A stretch of DNA of 34,503 nt from Sediminibacterium ginsengisoli. GTDB taxonomy: Bacteria > Bacteroidota > Bacteroidia > Chitinophagales > Chitinophagaceae. A program made the translations under genes and the position numbers. Positions 27,497 to 34,503 of the stretch are shown here, piece by piece (the stretch's first letter is position 1; each line of letters opens with the position of its first letter). Under the pieces are notes generated by a model that worked only from the letters and a program-made list of their open reading frames with translations, was not told where the DNA came from and did not search any database. The stretch covers positions 1 to 34,503 of the forward strand of contig CALPLN020000003.1 of assembly GCA_943324415.2 (NCBI GenBank), given 5' to 3'.

Positions 27497-27515
27497 GATA
27501 GACGTCATTGATGTA

Positions 27516-27545
27516 TTGCAAATAAAACAAAATATATTATATTCA
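27516..27545 (+). promoter_or_regulatory. Weak candidate promoter
   Basis: TTG at 27516-27518, 19 bp, then TATATTCA at 27538-27545, which matches TAnnTTTG at 6 of 8 positions including both unspecified ones. It would place transcription start about 10-12 bp before the ATG at 27560. Confidence 0.25.
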
Positions 27546-27559
27546 CTAAAATTAAAACT

Positions 27560-27799
27560 ATGGATAAGAATATACTTTTTGGTATTTGGGTTTTATCTGC
27601 CATTTACTGTGTTTACAAGCTCTTTAAAAGATCTAAAAATATCTCACTTGATGGTGTGATCGGATACTCACCAGGCCTTGAAGTCGTAATGGTGATTATT
27701 TTAGGACCATTATTGGCCGTAATCGATATCTCTTTAACTTGGATCAGGATTTACAAAGAAGCCGAAGAAGCAAGAAGAAGATCAAAGCAACAATCATAA
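27560..27799 (+). CDS. Small membrane protein of unknown function
   Basis: 79 residues. A hydrophobic N-terminal segment (NILFGIWVLSAIYCVYKLF, residues 3-21) and a second one (about 40-60, LEVVMVIILGPLLAVIDISL) are probable transmembrane helices. The C-terminus is a basic/acidic helix (YKEAEEARRRSKQQS). I do not recognise a family. Support for its being real comes from its own strong terminator 30 bp downstream, the candidate promoter upstream, and sensible composition. It is divergent from the serine hydrolase gene. Confidence 0.6.
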   Translation: MDKNILFGIWVLSAIYCVYKLFKRSKNISLDGVIGYSPGLEVVMVIILGPLLAVIDISLTWIRIYKEAEEARRRSKQQS

Positions 27800-27828
27800 C
27801 ACAATACATATTGTGGTAAATGACGCAT

Positions 27829-27862
27829 AAAAAAGCCCTCAACAATTGTTGAGGGCTTTTTT
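27829..27862. terminator. Bidirectional rho-independent terminator
   Basis: A perfect palindrome centred on CAATTG: GCCCTCAACAA pairs with TTGTTGAGGGC, flanked by A6 and T6. It sits between the convergent small membrane protein gene (stop at 27799) and the acylase gene (stop at 27866) and serves both. Confidence 0.92.
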
Positions 27863-27865
27863 GTT

Positions 27866-29944
27866 TTAGATCCCTGGATGATACACTCGCTCTGCTTTTT
27901 GAAGTACTTCTGTTTTATCTAAGGTCATTCTTTTTAGTTGTTGCGATTGATACATGGCTCTTTGGTCGTTATAATGCTTGTCCCCTTGATTATAACTTGC
28001 ACCAAAAGTATTGACTGTTTCGATTAAAGGCAATCCTCCGTTTTTAGGGAATTTTACAAATCCAATATAAGCATCACCACTATTCATTTTTCTTTTGTCT
28101 TTACCAAATGGCTCAGACATGACTGCGGCCAATACATCTGGCATACCTCCTTGTGGCCAGTTTTCCTTTCCTCTCACCAATCGCTGTACATCGCCTAATG
28201 TTAAATCCGTTCTGCCATAGTTTGTCTGCAAAAAGTCAAAAATAATTTGATACACTTTTACTGCTTCCTCAATGGTTAACTTGTCATTCTTGCGACCTTC
28301 CATTACAAGCGGCACATTATAGTAAGCTAAATTATAGATTAATGCACCCTTACTTTCTGCCACTGCATTGTGGTCCCAATTTTTTAATGTGCTTATGATA
28401 GACGCTAATTGAGGATGTTTATTTTCATCCACCATGAAGATTGAATCTGCATTGAAGCCATAAGGAAACAAGATTGTATTTGGAAGTTGGCGATCAAACT
28501 TAATGCGCTTGATATCGTCGTAACTGATTTTATCAAGCTGATCGATTAAATCTTTAGCACGTCTGCTTCTATTGTCATGATAAGTTTCATATCCATCATT
28601 CACGTCAAAATCGTTTGGATTTAAATTGTCAGCTTCACTACTTGCCAAGAAAGGAGAGTGGTTGGCATTGAACAAATAACCGCTTTTTGGATTCAACATT
28701 TGCGGCAAGGCGCTTAGTGGTTTAAATTGATTCCATAAGGTTGCGGTCGTATTGCCTGGAAGAGTACTGCTCCAGTGATAGCTGGTATCCTTATTGCGAT
28801 AGGGCATTTTTCCATTGGAAATATAAAAAATATTGTCCCCCTTATCGGCATACATAATATTAAACATAGGCAGGTGGTTCTGCTCCAGTGCACCTTTAAA
28901 TTCTGTAAAATTAGTCGCCCTATTCATTGCGTACCACTGCTGCAATGCTCCCGCATCCATGAGCGCTGGCAAGCGCATCGAAAAATATTCCCCATTTGGT
29001 GTGGCCACTGTTGGTCCATAAATAGACTGGTAAGCTGTCTTGAAAATTGGAAAAGGAATGCCTTTGATATTTAATTTGATTTTTCGTTTTTCTAATTTCA
29101 ACCAGTTTCCGTCTACTTTATATTCACCTGGATGTGACTTACTCGTTTCTAATTGATAGATGTCTATCTTGTCTTGAAAATTAACCGTATGCGCCCAACT
29201 TAAATTGGGCGTGACGCCATGAAAAATTAACGGTGCTCCAGGAAACAATCCGCCTAAAATATTCCAACCTTCTTCACTTTGTAAATGTGCTTCGTAAAAT
29301 GCAGTTGGCCCTTCAATAGGCTGGTGTGCATTAATGACCAACATGGTTTCGCCTGATGCTGATTTATTCGCATTAATTGCAAATGCATTACTGCCCTCAC
29401 CAGTGAATCCCTCTAATTTTGGAATGGTGCCGTTTAAAATTTTAGGCAACGCCTTGTCTACCCCACAAAATATGGCCACCGAAAATGCAGTTGAAGCTAA
29501 ATAATCTTCGATACTTATTGGGAACACGTGTTTGTTCAACACCTTGTCTGGATGGGCTTTTGCATAAGCTTCCAAACCCAACAAATAGCCTTTCACTAGT
29601 TGTATCAACTTGGGGTCAAATTGATTCATTTGAGCAAGTACAGTTGCTTTTGTATTCAATAATCCAAAAACAAAATCGATCGGTGCGCCTTTTTTACCAA
29701 GATAGGTGGCCACTTTACCCTTTCCAGTAAGGATCAACGTTTGCATCGTAGTAAAATCATCTTCTGCATGTGCCCATGCAAGACCGTATGCCACTTCGGG
29801 ATCGGTAGGTGCAAAAATATGGGGCACACCGAAGCTATCTCTAGCAATGTTAATCTGCTCTGTACGAATGATTGGAGGATTGGTGTATTGACTAGAAGCA
29901 AATTGCACCATTAGGGTACATAAGGCAAGTAAAAATAAGCGCAT
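27866..29944 (-). CDS. Exported penicillin-acylase-family (S45) Ntn hydrolase
   Basis: 692 residues from the ATG at 29944, which gives the signal peptide MRLFLLALCTLMVQFASSQ; the frame is open to 29995. The family is made as a precursor that cuts itself before a serine. Here the motif is GEGSNAFAIN with Ser185 as nucleophile. The alpha-subunit motif ARDSFGVPHI and the segment LAWAHAEDDF precede it. After it come VINAHQPIEGP and LIFHGVTPNLSWAHTVN, as in aculeacin-type and N-acyl-homoserine-lactone acylases. It removes acyl chains from amides. Substrates could be acyl amino acids, lipopeptides or quorum signals, and the choice cannot be made from sequence. It is divergent from the TonB-dependent receptor gene over 112 bp. 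Confidence 0.88.
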   Translation of the reverse strand: MRLFLLALCTLMVQFASSQYTNPPIIRTEQINIARDSFGVPHIFAPTDPEVAYGLAWAHAEDDFTTMQTLILTGKGKVATYLGKKGAPIDFVFGLLNTKATVLAQMNQFDPKLIQLVKGYLLGLEAYAKAHPDKVLNKHVFPISIEDYLASTAFSVAIFCGVDKALPKILNGTIPKLEGFTGEGSNAFAINANKSASGETMLVINAHQPIEGPTAFYEAHLQSEEGWNILGGLFPGAPLIFHGVTPNLSWAHTVNFQDKIDIYQLETSKSHPGEYKVDGNWLKLEKRKIKLNIKGIPFPIFKTAYQSIYGPTVATPNGEYFSMRLPALMDAGALQQWYAMNRATNFTEFKGALEQNHLPMFNIMYADKGDNIFYISNGKMPYRNKDTSYHWSSTLPGNTTATLWNQFKPLSALPQMLNPKSGYLFNANHSPFLASSEADNLNPNDFDVNDGYETYHDNRSRRAKDLIDQLDKISYDDIKRIKFDRQLPNTILFPYGFNADSIFMVDENKHPQLASIISTLKNWDHNAVAESKGALIYNLAYYNVPLVMEGRKNDKLTIEEAVKVYQIIFDFLQTNYGRTDLTLGDVQRLVRGKENWPQGGMPDVLAAVMSEPFGKDKRKMNSGDAYIGFVKFPKNGGLPLIETVNTFGASYNQGDKHYNDQRAMYQSQQLKRMTLDKTEVLQKAERVYHPGI

Positions 29945-30056
29945 AATAGTATGGGTTAAAGAGAACAAGTAAATTTGGATACTTACAAAGTGCAATCTAT
30001 GAAAATTAAATTAAGCATGATAAAACAAAAAACTACTAAAATTTGTTTTAACTTAT

Positions 30057-32369
30057 ATGATGCTTAAAAATACTGGATTATACTTTTCATTTCTTTTATT
30101 GTTCCTTGCTGTGTCCCTATCTGCACAAGAAAAAATGGTCATCAATGGAAGTATAAGAGATCAACAAACAGGAGAATCACTGATCAGGGCCGCCATAAAA
30201 ATCAACGAAATACCGGGTCTGGGTGTGCTCTCTAATGAATATGGATTTTATGCCCTTGCTCTCCCTAGCGGAAAGTATACGATTACGGTTTCGCAAATAG
30301 GGTATGAAAAGCTCCAACAACAAGTCGATCTTAAAGCAAATTTAAGCTTGACGCTCTATTTAATACCAACTACGTCCCTAAAAGAAGTAGTGGTAGAGAG
30401 TAGTAAAAAAAATGACAACCTTTTAAAACCTCAGATGGGAACAGAGACCCTTAATTTAAACGCCATCAGAAAAGTGCCTGTTATTTTTGGTGAAAAAGAT
30501 ATTTTAAAAACATTACAACTACTTCCTGGCGTTAAATCTGCTGGAGAGGGCAATAGTGGCTTTTATGTCAGAGGCGGAGGTGCCGACCAAAATTTAATTT
30601 TATTAGACGAAGCCCCTGTATACAATGCTTCTCACTTGCTTGGGTTTTTTAGTACTTTCAACAGTGATGCCATTAAGGATGCCACCCTAATTAAAGGAAA
30701 CGGCCCTGCGCAATATGGGGGCAGGTTGTCCTCTGTTTTAGATGTCAAAATGAAAGAAGGCAACAACCAAGATTTTAATGTAAATGGGGGATTAGGCCTT
30801 ATAAGTAGTAGACTAAGTGTTGAAGGGCCATTGCAAAAAGACAAGTCCTCTTTTATTGTTTCTGGGAGAAGAACTTATGCTGATATTTTCTTGCGCGCAT
30901 CAGAAGAATTTAAAGATAATATTTTGTACTTCTATGATTTAAACATGAAGGCCAATTATAAAATTGACGAAAAGAATAAGTTATTTATTTCTGGTTATTT
31001 TGGGAAAGATGAATTGGGGCTTGGAGATTCGTTTGGTATCAATTGGGGAAATAAAACAGGAACCATTAGGTGGAATCGCATTCTGTCCAATAAACTATTT
31101 TTGAACACATCATTCATTTATAGTGACTATAATTATAATGTTCAACTTAAAAATGGAGCCACTAATTTTAATGTGAACTCTAATATTAAGGATCTTAACT
31201 TAAAACAAGATTATAGTTTTTATGTCAATCCAAAAAACACGCTTAGGTTTGGATTTAATAGCATTCTACACACGATAACTCCAAGCACATTTAGTGGAAC
31301 GGTGATTAATAGCAATCCGAAAGCCGGAAGAAATGGACTTGAAAACGCAATTTATATAAGTAATTATTATAAGCCAAACGACGACCTTAGTGTAGATTAC
31401 GGAATGCGTCTCTCTGCATACAGTTTAATGGGTGGAGATGAATATGTTATTTATGAAAACGACCTCATTAAAAATAAAATAAAGTTAGACAAAAATAATT
31501 TTGGGAAAACCTATCTGAACCCAGAGCCAAGAATTACCGCCAATTATCGTTTAGCAGAACAAGTAAGCATCAAAGCGGGTTATGCGCGAAATGTGCAGCA
31601 TCTTCATTTACTAAGTAATTCAACAGCCTCAAGTCCGTCTGATCAGTGGATAGGCAATTCCTATAATATTCAACCAGAAATTGCTGATCAAATTAGCCTA
31701 GGTTATGTTCAAGGATTTCAAAAAAATAATTTTGAACTAAGTACCGAATTGTATTTTAAAAATTTACAAAATCAACTAGACTATAAAGATGGAGCAGAAA
31801 TAAATACCCTTGCAGATATTGAATCTGCCCTTTTATATGGAATAGGTCGAGCCTATGGCATTGAATTGTTATTTAAGAAAAAAGAGGGCGTCTTGACAGG
31901 ATGGATAAGCTATACCTTGTCTAAAACGGAAAGGAAAATTAATGGCATCAACCAAAACAACTGGTATAATGCAAAACAAGACAGAACACATGACTTGTCT
32001 ATAGTGGGTGTGTACACAATTAATTCAAGCTGGTCTGTCTCTAGTGTGTTTGTATTCAACACCGGAGATGCGGTCACTTTTCCAACAGGTAAGTATTTGA
32101 TTCAAGGTCAGACATTATACCAATACGCTTCTAGAAACGCAAATCGTATGCCCTCAAATCACAGGATGGACCTGAGTGTGACTTATGATAAAAAAAGAAA
32201 AAAAAGAATTCAAGAATCCTGGAACTTTAGTTTGTATAATGTCTATGGAAGAGAAAACGCTTACCAAATTAATTTTCAAGAAGACCCAAAAGATGCAAGT
32301 AGGACGCAGGTCATACAAACGTCCTTGTTTAGATGGGTGCCTAGTATTACCTATCAATTTAAATTTTAA
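30057..32369 (+). CDS. TonB-dependent outer-membrane receptor
   Basis: 770 residues (ATG at 30057 or the adjacent one at 30060). Signal peptide ends near SLSAQ. A carboxypeptidase-regulatory-like domain spans about 28-112 (INGSIRDQQTGESLIRAAIK). LKEVVVESS follows, then the plug: ILKTLQLLPGVKSAGEGNSG, FYVRGGGADQNLILLDEAPV and ATLIKGNGPAQYGGRLSSVL. The C-terminal ~520 residues are beta barrel ending in FKF. This is the short (~750-800 aa) receptor type, not a SusC. Coupling to a DUF4249 lipoprotein two bases downstream is the standard arrangement for it. The ligand is unknown. Confidence 0.92.
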   Translation: MMLKNTGLYFSFLLLFLAVSLSAQEKMVINGSIRDQQTGESLIRAAIKINEIPGLGVLSNEYGFYALALPSGKYTITVSQIGYEKLQQQVDLKANLSLTLYLIPTTSLKEVVVESSKKNDNLLKPQMGTETLNLNAIRKVPVIFGEKDILKTLQLLPGVKSAGEGNSGFYVRGGGADQNLILLDEAPVYNASHLLGFFSTFNSDAIKDATLIKGNGPAQYGGRLSSVLDVKMKEGNNQDFNVNGGLGLISSRLSVEGPLQKDKSSFIVSGRRTYADIFLRASEEFKDNILYFYDLNMKANYKIDEKNKLFISGYFGKDELGLGDSFGINWGNKTGTIRWNRILSNKLFLNTSFIYSDYNYNVQLKNGATNFNVNSNIKDLNLKQDYSFYVNPKNTLRFGFNSILHTITPSTFSGTVINSNPKAGRNGLENAIYISNYYKPNDDLSVDYGMRLSAYSLMGGDEYVIYENDLIKNKIKLDKNNFGKTYLNPEPRITANYRLAEQVSIKAGYARNVQHLHLLSNSTASSPSDQWIGNSYNIQPEIADQISLGYVQGFQKNNFELSTELYFKNLQNQLDYKDGAEINTLADIESALLYGIGRAYGIELLFKKKEGVLTGWISYTLSKTERKINGINQNNWYNAKQDRTHDLSIVGVYTINSSWSVSSVFVFNTGDAVTFPTGKYLIQGQTLYQYASRNANRMPSNHRMDLSVTYDKKRKKRIQESWNFSLYNVYGRENAYQINFQEDPKDASRTQVIQTSLFRWVPSITYQFKF

Positions 32370-32371
32370 TC

Positions 32372-33166
32372 ATGTTTAAAAAATACATTTATTGCTCATT
32401 GCTATTTTTTGGTTTAAGTGCGTGTAAAAAAGAAATCACCCTTCCATTAGATATGAATCAATCCATGCTTGTAATTGATGCCGTGATAACAGACGAGATG
32501 GGTCCGTATTATGTTAAACTTAACAGATCATTGGCCGTTACCGATGCGGCTACTTTTCCGGGAGTTGTCAATGCGATGGTGGTCATCAAAGATAATTTTG
32601 GACAAATAGACACACTCAATCACACAAAAAATGGACTCTATCTTACTAACAAAATAAAAGGTGTGTATGGACGAACCTATTTTTTAGAAGTGCTAGTTGA
32701 TGGAAATAAATATACAGCCCAATCGACCATGCCTCAAAAAGTAGTTCTAGATAGTTTACGAATAAATACTTTTAATATCAATGGCACTATACGGTATAGC
32801 GTCATTCCTGTATATGAAGACCCGATTTCATTAGGCAACAGTTATCGTTTTATTCAGAAAATTAATGACACATTAGATAAAACATTTCATGTTTTTAATG
32901 ATAATTTAAATAACGGAAAAGTGAATCAACGACCACTAAGAGGCGGTACGGACTCGCTAGAAGTAAAATTGAACGACCTAGTTGCTGTAGAAATGCAATG
33001 TATCACGAGGGAAACCTATTTATATTATTATACCCTAAATCAACAAAGTGGTGCTGGACCTGGTGGCGGGACAACCCCATCCAATCCTCCCTCCAATTTG
33101 ATTGGTGGTGCCCTTGGACTTTTTTCTGCGCATACCGTTCAAAAAAGAGGAATCAATATTAAATAA
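32372..33166 (+). CDS. DUF4249-family outer-membrane lipoprotein
   Basis: 264 residues. Lipoprotein signal with lipobox LSAC (Cys18). The N-terminal domain reads ITLPLDMNQSMLVIDAVITD followed by YYVKLNRSLAVTD and a transthyretin-like beta domain (NAMVVIKDNFGQIDTL, YFLEVLVDGNKYTAQSTMP), as in DUF4249 proteins. Family members are often longer (~270-380 aa), and the extreme C-terminus here is slightly short. It starts two bases after the receptor's stop, so it is translationally coupled and is presumed to be the accessory lipoprotein of that receptor. Confidence 0.82.
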   Translation: MFKKYIYCSLLFFGLSACKKEITLPLDMNQSMLVIDAVITDEMGPYYVKLNRSLAVTDAATFPGVVNAMVVIKDNFGQIDTLNHTKNGLYLTNKIKGVYGRTYFLEVLVDGNKYTAQSTMPQKVVLDSLRINTFNINGTIRYSVIPVYEDPISLGNSYRFIQKINDTLDKTFHVFNDNLNNGKVNQRPLRGGTDSLEVKLNDLVAVEMQCITRETYLYYYTLNQQSGAGPGGGTTPSNPPSNLIGGALGLFSAHTVQKRGINIK

Positions 33167-33192
33167 AAAAACCCTCAAGTTTCGTTGAAGGG
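33166..33192 (-). terminator. Secondary minus-strand terminator
   Basis: On the minus strand CCCTTCAA and TTGAGGG pair with one bulged base around a 6-nt loop and are followed by T7. It lies beyond the main terminator of tRNA-Phe and touches the DUF4249 stop codon, so it looks like a back-up for the tRNA transcript. Confidence 0.5.
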
Positions 33193-33216
33193 AGATCTAT
33201 AATTGAGTAGAAAAGT

Positions 33217-33250
33217 AAAAGCCTTGTAAGTTTAAACTTACAAGGCTTTT
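33217..33250. terminator. Bidirectional terminator for tRNA-Phe and DUF4249 gene
   Basis: A 34-bp perfect palindrome centred on TTTAAA: AAAAGCCTTGTAAG and its complement CTTACAAGGCTTTT are the arms. It ends in T4 on both strands. It lies 9 bp beyond the tRNA 3' end and 50 bp after the DUF4249 stop. Confidence 0.85.
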
Positions 33251-33259
33251 GATTTTTTG

Positions 33260-33332
33260 TGGCACCACCCGGGCTCGAACCGGGGACACAAGGATTTTCA
33301 GTCCTTTGCTCTACCAACTGAGCTACAGCGCC
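33260..33332 (-). tRNA. tRNA-Phe (GAA anticodon)
   Basis: A 73-nt cloverleaf read on the minus strand. Acceptor GGCGCTG pairs with TGGTGCC using G-U pairs. The D-stem is GCTC/GAGC. The anticodon arm is AAGGA-CTGAAAA-TCCTT with anticodon GAA. The T-arm is CCCGG-TTCGAGC-CCGGG, and the discriminator base is A. The 3' CCA is not encoded: the gene is followed by CAAA. Confidence 0.97.
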
Positions 33333-33375
33333 ATCGGATTTACATCCATCCAAACAAATTGCTTTGTTCGGGGAG

Positions 33376-33406
33376 CAAATATAAGCAGACCGACCTTAAA
33401 TAGCAA
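33376..33406 (-). promoter_or_regulatory. Bacteroidota-type promoter of tRNA-Phe
   Basis: On the minus strand TTG (33404-33406) is followed by 20 bp and TATATTTG (33376-33383), an exact match to the TTG/TAnnTTTG consensus of the primary sigma factor of this phylum. It gives a leader of about 40 nt before the mature tRNA. Confidence 0.8.
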
Positions 33407-33496
33407 AAAATTGGGGTTGTTTATTGAAAATCAATGGAATTGGAAGGAATGAGACTCAATTCGACTTTCTTATGTGTTTTCAGGCTTTTATACTAG

Positions 33497-33516
33497 CGAG
33501 ACAGTAAACGAGACAG
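33497..33516 (+). repeat. Tandem CGAGACAG repeat before the integrase
   Basis: Two exact copies of CGAGACAG (33497-33504 and 33509-33516) have a 12-bp period and end 16 bp before the recombinase ATG. The position and spacing fit recombinase arm- or operator-type binding sites, but this is inference. The rest of 33333-33532 holds the tRNA promoter and nothing else I can support. Confidence 0.4.
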
Positions 33517-33532
33517 ATACAAACTATCAATC

Positions 33533-34503
33533 ATGTTTACCGAACCAACCATTTACAACCCCAATGACATCCAAAAGCGAGCATTTGTTCAATCCTATAT
33601 CAATGGGAAAAGATTCAGATTCTACACTGGAAAGAGTTTACAAATCACCTGCTTCCCTAACGAACAAACGGTCTTTAAAGACCGATCTAGGGAGATTAGG
33701 AGGCTTTCGCGTCACCTTAACAATCTACTTGAGAAGGGATGGTTACCCACAGATGAAGTAGACAAAATAGCACCTGAATTGCCCATAAAAGAAGCATTAG
33801 AAATGGTGTTAAATTTGGTCTGCTCGGGGGCATATAGCAAACTTTATGAAAGGGATATCATTAAAATAATTCAACAGCTTCAAGCGTTTCTTATATCTAG
33901 AAATCAACTAGGCTATATTGGGGCAATAAAGAGTAAAGATTTGGAGGCATTTCTATCTCAATTTAAAAGTTCTGGTACTTATTACATGAATAAGAGACGA
34001 ACCCTTTCTTCTGTTTTTAGCATTTTAAATAAGCAAGGATATATTGAAAATAATCCCGTTATACAAACCACTAAGTTAAAAACTAAGGCTTTACTTCATG
34101 CTCCATATGAACCAGAATACCTTGCTAAAGTTTTCTCACACTTAAAAATCAATCAACCAAAATTATACCTATGTGGATTACTCATGTATGGGTGTTTCTT
34201 AAGACCGCATCAGGAAATAAGGTTGTTAAAAAGGGGCGATTTTTCTGACACACTTGAAACAATCTCACTTGATGGATCATCCAACAAGACGGGTAATATT
34301 CGAATCGTAAGAGTACCCTCCTTTATTATTAAAGAACTAAATGCATTAGGAATTCATTCACTGAATGACAACATTAATATATTTAGTAATGCCCCCGAGC
34401 CGCTCAACGAATCCTATTTTAATCTATTATGGTCAAGATCAAAAGTTAAGATGAAACAATTAGGACTAATAAAAGACAATCAAACGCTTTATAGTTTTAG
34501 ACA
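33533..34503 (+). CDS. Tyrosine recombinase/integrase (3' truncated by window edge)
   Basis: The frame is open from the ATG at 33533 to the last base, giving 323 complete codons. Another frame at 33474-33761 is a shadow. The N-terminal ~75 residues are basic (NGKRFRFYTGKSL). A core-binding, SAM-like helical domain covers ~85-180. The catalytic domain starts near 190: Arg224 in GCFLRPHQEIRLLKRGDF is the first catalytic Arg, Lys252 in SSNKTGNIRIV is the likely beta-hairpin Lys, and Arg323 in LYSFR is the box-II Arg, the last full codon. The catalytic Tyr and about 60-80 residues lie outside the window. This is the architecture of Bacteroidota phage- or element-type integrases. Its position next to tRNA-Phe suggests the edge of an integrated element. 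Confidence 0.88.
   Translation, partial: MFTEPTIYNPNDIQKRAFVQSYINGKRFRFYTGKSLQITCFPNEQTVFKDRSREIRRLSRHLNNLLEKGWLPTDEVDKIAPELPIKEALEMVLNLVCSGAYSKLYERDIIKIIQQLQAFLISRNQLGYIGAIKSKDLEAFLSQFKSSGTYYMNKRRTLSSVFSILNKQGYIENNPVIQTTKLKTKALLHAPYEPEYLAKVFSHLKINQPKLYLCGLLMYGCFLRPHQEIRLLKRGDFSDTLETISLDGSSNKTGNIRIVRVPSFIIKELNALGIHSLNDNINIFSNAPEPLNESYFNLLWSRSKVKMKQLGLIKDNQTLYSFR

Noticed and set aside
33474-33761. 95-residue reading frame at the start of the integrase region
   Set aside because: It is out of frame with the long recombinase frame (33533 to the window end), which carries recognisable catalytic residues.

Overview
The window is AT-rich Bacteroidota chromosome, most likely from the Chitinophagaceae/Sphingobacteriia side. 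The family-level placement is inference. The evidence for the phylum is a SusC/SusD pair, a TonB-dependent receptor coupled to a DUF4249-type lipoprotein, outer-membrane receptors that begin with a carboxypeptidase-regulatory-like domain, a DUF6526-type protein, absence of clear Shine-Dalgarno sequences, and a tRNA promoter of the Bacteroidota type (TTG, 20 bp, TATATTTG).

Layout, left to right. (1) 1-883: the end of a secreted, fibre-like protein. (2) 965-8665: a peptide-degradation block made of a secreted M14 metallopeptidase, a Tat-exported M24 Xaa-Pro-type peptidase, a gamma-glutamyltransferase-like enzyme, and a divergent N-acyl-D-amino-acid deacylase. (3) 8682-10652: a light-driven proton pump (proteorhodopsin) followed by blh, which makes its retinal from beta-carotene. 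A strong terminator lies between the two. (4) 10686-14077, minus strand: a probable operon of a VWA protein, a MoxR/ChlI-type AAA+ ATPase and an SGNH hydrolase. (5) 14298-16546: a winged-helix-like regulator, an unrecognised protein with an unclear start, and a phosphodiester glycosidase. (6) 16674-21480: a SusC/SusD outer-membrane uptake pair with its own terminator and an 11-bp-periodic operator-like repeat upstream. (7) 21634-27799: a metallophosphoesterase, a DUF6526 protein, a large secreted VPS10/BNR-repeat protein, a secreted beta-lactamase-fold hydrolase and a small membrane protein. (8) 27866-33166: a secreted penicillin-acylase-family enzyme, then a TonB-dependent receptor with a DUF4249 lipoprotein. 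(9) 33260-34503: tRNA-Phe(GAA) with a clear promoter and terminators, then the 5' part of a tyrosine recombinase that runs off the right edge. This looks like the border of an integrated element.

Taken together this is a heterotroph equipped to scavenge peptides and acylated or D-configured amino-acid compounds through secreted hydrolases and outer-membrane receptors, with supplementary energy from light. The observation I rate highest is that the rhodopsin has a glycine (Gly141) at the helix-E position where antenna-binding rhodopsins such as xanthorhodopsin are open to a carotenoid. I saw no CRISPR array, rRNA or complete insertion sequence, and no clearly new system. Apart from promoter and repeat elements listed below, the gaps between genes are shorter than 300 bp.
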